A stretch of DNA of 64,000 nt. Source: Planosporangium spinosum. Its GTDB lineage: Bacteria; Actinomycetota; Actinomycetes; Mycobacteriales; Micromonosporaceae. Position numbers and translations under genes: made by a program. The stretch's first letter is position 1; every line of letters starts with the position of its first letter. The stretch is from assembly GCF_049999945.1 (NCBI RefSeq), contig NZ_JBLYUB010000009.1, positions 124,001-188,000 on the forward strand, read 5' to 3'. This document shows, piece by piece, positions 61,439-64,000 of the stretch. The notes beneath the pieces were generated by a model, which saw only the letters and a list, made by a program, of their open reading frames with translations, did not search any database and was not told the origin of the DNA.

Positions 61439-62758
61439 GTGTTGAGAGTTCGCAGAGCCGCCGTGTCCCGACTTCGCACGGCCGTCGCCGCCGCGGCGGT
61501 GGTCGCCCTGTCCCCGATGTTCGTCGCGTGCGGGAGCTCCGGTTCCAGCGAGGACGGCAAGGTCCTGAAGCTGTGGCACTACGAGGGTGCCAACAGTGCG
61601 ATGGGCACCGCCTGGAACAAGGCGATCGAGAAGTTCAAGACCAGCCACCCCGGCGTGAAGGTTCAGTTCGAGGAGAAGGGCTTCGAGCAGATCCGACAGA
61701 GCGCCAACATGATCCTCAACTCCGGCGAGGCGCCCGACGTCATGGAGTACAACAAGGGCAACGCCAGCGCCGGCCTGCTGTCCAAGCAGGGCCTGCTCAC
61801 CGACCTCACCGCGGAGGTGGGCAAGCGGGGCTGGGACAGTAAGCTCAGCGCCGGCCTGCAGACCACGGCCCGGTACGACGCCAAGGGAGTGATGGGCGGC
61901 GGCAAGTGGTACGGCGTGCCCAACTACGGCGAGTACGTCATGGTCTATTACAACGCCGACCTGTTCGCCAAGCACAACGTGCAGGTGCCCACCACCCTGG
62001 CCGAGTTCGAGTCCGCGATGGACACCTTCGCGAAGGCCGGCGTCACGCCGCTGTCGGTCGGTGGCGCGGAGTATCCGGCGCAGCAGATCCTGTACCTGCT
62101 CGCGCTGTCGAAGGCGCAGCGTTCCTTTGTGGACGACTATCAGCTCTACAAGCACCCCGTCGACTTCCACGGTCCGGAGTTCACGTACGCGGCGAACACG
62201 TTCGCCGACTGGGTGAAGAAGGGCTACATCGGCAAGGACTCCGCCGGCATCAAGGCCGAGGACATGGGGCAGGCGTTCGAGCAGGGCCGGTACCCGATCG
62301 TCATCTCGGGTAGCTGGTGGTTCGGCCGGTTCGCCAGTGAGATCAAGAACTTCACGTGGGGCACGTTCCTGTTCCCGGGCACGAAACTGCACCCCGGTTC
62401 GAGCGGCAACCTGTGGGTGGTGCCCCGCAACGCCAAGAACAAGAGCCTGGCGTACGACTTCATCGACATCACCATGCAGCCGGAGATCCAGAACCTGCTC
62501 GGCAACTCGGGCGGCATCCCGGTCGCGGCCGACCCTGCGGCGATCACCGACCCGAAGAGCAAGGAACTGATCGAGAACTTCAACGCGGTCACGAAGAACG
62601 ACGGGATCGCGTTCTACCCGGACTGGCCGGCGCCCGGCTACTACGACGTCCTGGTGGCGGGGGTGCAAAAGCTGATCAACGGCTCGGCGGGTCCGGACAA
62701 GGTGCTCGACGAGCTGGCCGGGCCGTACCGCGACAACCTCGCCAACGTCGGCAAGTGA
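61439..62758 (+). CDS. Sugar ABC transporter substrate-binding lipoprotein
   Basis: 439 residues, family 1 extracellular solute-binding protein. A basic n-region and hydrophobic core end in lipobox FVAC (Cys31). The mature protein starts VLKLWHYEGANSAMGTAWNKAIEKF and has NSGEAPDVMEYNKGN, VPNYGEYVMVYYN and YPIVISGSWWFGRF, typical of oligosaccharide binders. GAGGAGA at 61426-61432 fixes GTG 61439. It is first in an operon with two permeases; a LacI-type site covers its promoter. Glucan-derived oligosaccharides are a likely ligand from context (inference). Confidence 0.93.
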   Translation: MLRVRRAAVSRLRTAVAAAAVVALSPMFVACGSSGSSEDGKVLKLWHYEGANSAMGTAWNKAIEKFKTSHPGVKVQFEEKGFEQIRQSANMILNSGEAPDVMEYNKGNASAGLLSKQGLLTDLTAEVGKRGWDSKLSAGLQTTARYDAKGVMGGGKWYGVPNYGEYVMVYYNADLFAKHNVQVPTTLAEFESAMDTFAKAGVTPLSVGGAEYPAQQILYLLALSKAQRSFVDDYQLYKHPVDFHGPEFTYAANTFADWVKKGYIGKDSAGIKAEDMGQAFEQGRYPIVISGSWWFGRFASEIKNFTWGTFLFPGTKLHPGSSGNLWVVPRNAKNKSLAYDFIDITMQPEIQNLLGNSGGIPVAADPAAITDPKSKELIENFNAVTKNDGIAFYPDWPAPGYYDVLVAGVQKLINGSAGPDKVLDELAGPYRDNLANVGK

Positions 62759-63666
62759 CCACCCTCCGACAGGCGACCCGAACACACCGCCGCGCCGGGT
62801 ACGGGATCTTCCTGCTCCCCGGCGCGGCCCTCGGCCTCGTCGTGGTCGTCGTGCCGGTGCTGGCCACCGTCGCGACCAGCTTCACCGACTGGACCGGGGT
62901 CGGCACCCCGACCTGGGTCGGGCTGCGCAACTACACCCGGCTGCTGCGCGACGCCAACTTCTGGGCGTCGTTCGAGCACATCGTCGCGCTGGTCGTCGCG
63001 ATGGCGGTGATACCGACCGTGCTGGGCCTGGTGCTCGCCGCGGTGCTCTTCGACTACGTGCTCCCCCGGTTCGGCGCGCGTGCCGCGAGCGCGCTGCGGG
63101 CCGGCTTCTACCTGCCACAGGTCCTTCCGGTGGCGGTCACCGGCATCGTCTGGGGGTGGATCCTGCACCCGGGCTACGGGGCACTGAACGCGATCCTGAC
63201 GTCGGCGGGGCTGGACGCCCTGGCCCGCAACTGGCTCGGCGACCCGGCGTACGCGCTGTACAGCATCATGGCGATCATGGTCTGGGTGCAGATCGGCTAC
63301 CCGGTCGTGATGTTCATGTCCGGGTTGCAGCGCATCGACCCGGAGCTGTACGAGGCGGCCGACCTCGACGGCGCCGGCTGGTGGCAGCGGTTCGTCCGGA
63401 TCGCGGTGCCCCAGATCCGCCCGGAGATCTACGTCGTGCTGGTCACCACCACGATCGCCGCGCTGAAGATCTTCGGTCAGGTCTTCGTGCTCACCCGGGG
63501 CGGCCCCGGCAACGCGACGCTGGTGCCGAGCTACTTCGCGTACCAGAACTTCTTCGAACGCGCGAACGTCGGCTACGGCTCGGCGATCTCGACCGTGCTG
63601 GTGGTGCTGATCGTGGCGCTGACCTTCGTCTTCCTGCGGGTGCAGACCCGCGGCGGGGAGGCCTGA
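62755..63666 (+). CDS. Sugar ABC transporter permease (MalF/UgpA type)
   Basis: 303 residues, six helices. FLLPGAALGLVVVVVPVLA is helix 1; the EAA coupling motif YEAADLDGAGWWQRF with the following IAVPQIRP is intact. GTG 62755 overlaps the binding-protein stop (GTGA), implying coupled translation. It pairs with the next permease; no ATPase is visible, consistent with actinobacteria that use a shared MsiK. Confidence 0.93.
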   Translation: MTTLRQATRTHRRAGYGIFLLPGAALGLVVVVVPVLATVATSFTDWTGVGTPTWVGLRNYTRLLRDANFWASFEHIVALVVAMAVIPTVLGLVLAAVLFDYVLPRFGARAASALRAGFYLPQVLPVAVTGIVWGWILHPGYGALNAILTSAGLDALARNWLGDPAYALYSIMAIMVWVQIGYPVVMFMSGLQRIDPELYEAADLDGAGWWQRFVRIAVPQIRPEIYVVLVTTTIAALKIFGQVFVLTRGGPGNATLVPSYFAYQNFFERANVGYGSAISTVLVVLIVALTFVFLRVQTRGGEA

Positions 63667-64000
63667 GTGGCCGGACGCAGCTCGGTGGGGCGGCGGCGCA
63701 CTCCCGCGCAGTACGGCGTGCTGGTCGGCCTGAGCGCCCTCGTGCTGCTGGTCCTCGCCCCGATGGCCCTGGTGGCGATGAACGCGGTGAAGACCCCGGC
63801 CGAGTACGCCGGGCACGGGCCGCTGGCCCTGCCCGGCTCCGTGCACCTGGGTGGCATCGTCGACTTCTGGCACCGGGTCGACTTCGGCCGCAAGCTGCTC
63901 AACAGCCTCGTCGTCAGCCTGACCGTCGCGGTCGCCGCCGTGGTCGTCTCGGTACTCAACGCGTACGCCCTCGGCATCGGCCGGGTCCGTGGCCGGACCT
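63667..64000 (+). CDS. Sugar ABC transporter permease (MalG type), partial
   Basis: The first 111 codons are present; the gene continues beyond the window. GTG 63667 directly follows the stop of the first permease. Helix 1 (YGVLVGLSALVLLVLAPMAL), NAVKTPAEYAG and the NSLVVSLTVAVAAVVVSVLNAYAL region are typical of MalG-type carbohydrate permeases; the EAA loop is not reached. Confidence 0.9.
   Translation, partial: MAGRSSVGRRRTPAQYGVLVGLSALVLLVLAPMALVAMNAVKTPAEYAGHGPLALPGSVHLGGIVDFWHRVDFGRKLLNSLVVSLTVAVAAVVVSVLNAYALGIGRVRGRT

Overview
High-GC actinomycete DNA. The very frequent GGTACC/GTAC words, GTG starts, ATGA/GTGA/TGATG gene overlaps and Tat/lipoprotein exports suggest a filamentous actinobacterium, perhaps Micromonosporales (inference from composition only). 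No rRNA, tRNA, CRISPR array or recognisable transposase was seen. The window opens inside an acyl-CoA/malonyl-CoA synthetase gene and closes inside a sugar ABC permease gene.

Region 1 (0.7-8.4 kb) is a compact glycolate/2-hydroxyacid operon: malate synthase, glcD, glcE, glcF and a lactate/glycolate permease, closed by a strong hairpin. Together they would import glycolate (or lactate), oxidise it to glyoxylate and condense it with acetyl-CoA to malate. Region 2 (8.4-15.7 kb) is an accessory stretch: a GNAT acetyltransferase, an XRE-TPR regulator divergent from three small Cys-rich proteins, a TrmO-like protein, a TIGR00725-type SLOG protein, duplicated sequence modules, a beta-propeller pseudogene and a lipoprotein that seems frameshifted.

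Region 3 (15.7-26.5 kb) is polysaccharide-oriented: a secreted GH16 beta-glucanase with a ricin-type lectin domain, a secreted GH3 beta-glucosidase, a ROK regulator and a membrane-anchored CBM2 protein, interspersed with a thioesterase, a methyltransferase and a TPR-GGDEF protein. Region 4 (26.8-37.2 kb) holds a 1513-residue CtpI-like P-type ATPase, a lysine/glutamine-repeat membrane protein, an AadA-like nucleotidyltransferase, DUF2142 and DUF2269 membrane proteins, a cyclase-family hydrolase and a GrpB protein.

Region 5 (37.2-52.4 kb) is nearly all on the minus strand. It has a secreted PHB-depolymerase-family esterase and, after an inserted HTH-DUF4180 pair, two complete branched-chain-type ABC importers (substrate-binding protein, two permeases and two ATPases each), an alpha/beta hydrolase, a 3-hydroxybutyrate dehydrogenase and a GAF-PucR regulator. 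The simplest integrated reading is depolymerisation, uptake and catabolism of 3-hydroxybutyrate or related short hydroxyacids (inference).

Region 6 (52.7-64.0 kb) carries an LppX/LprG-like lipoprotein, a truncated MmyB-type regulator, a Tat-exported 5'-nucleotidase, glucose-6-phosphate isomerase, an enoyl-CoA hydratase, a repeat-rich membrane protein with a lytic-transglycosylase-like domain, and the start of a sugar ABC importer operon. The importer promoter and the GH3 promoter have the same layout: TTGAC(A/G)-N17-TA(A/G)CGT followed by an AAGCGCTT-type palindrome. This points to one LacI-like repressor controlling glucan hydrolysis and oligosaccharide import. A recurring theme is short in-frame tandem repeats inside genes.
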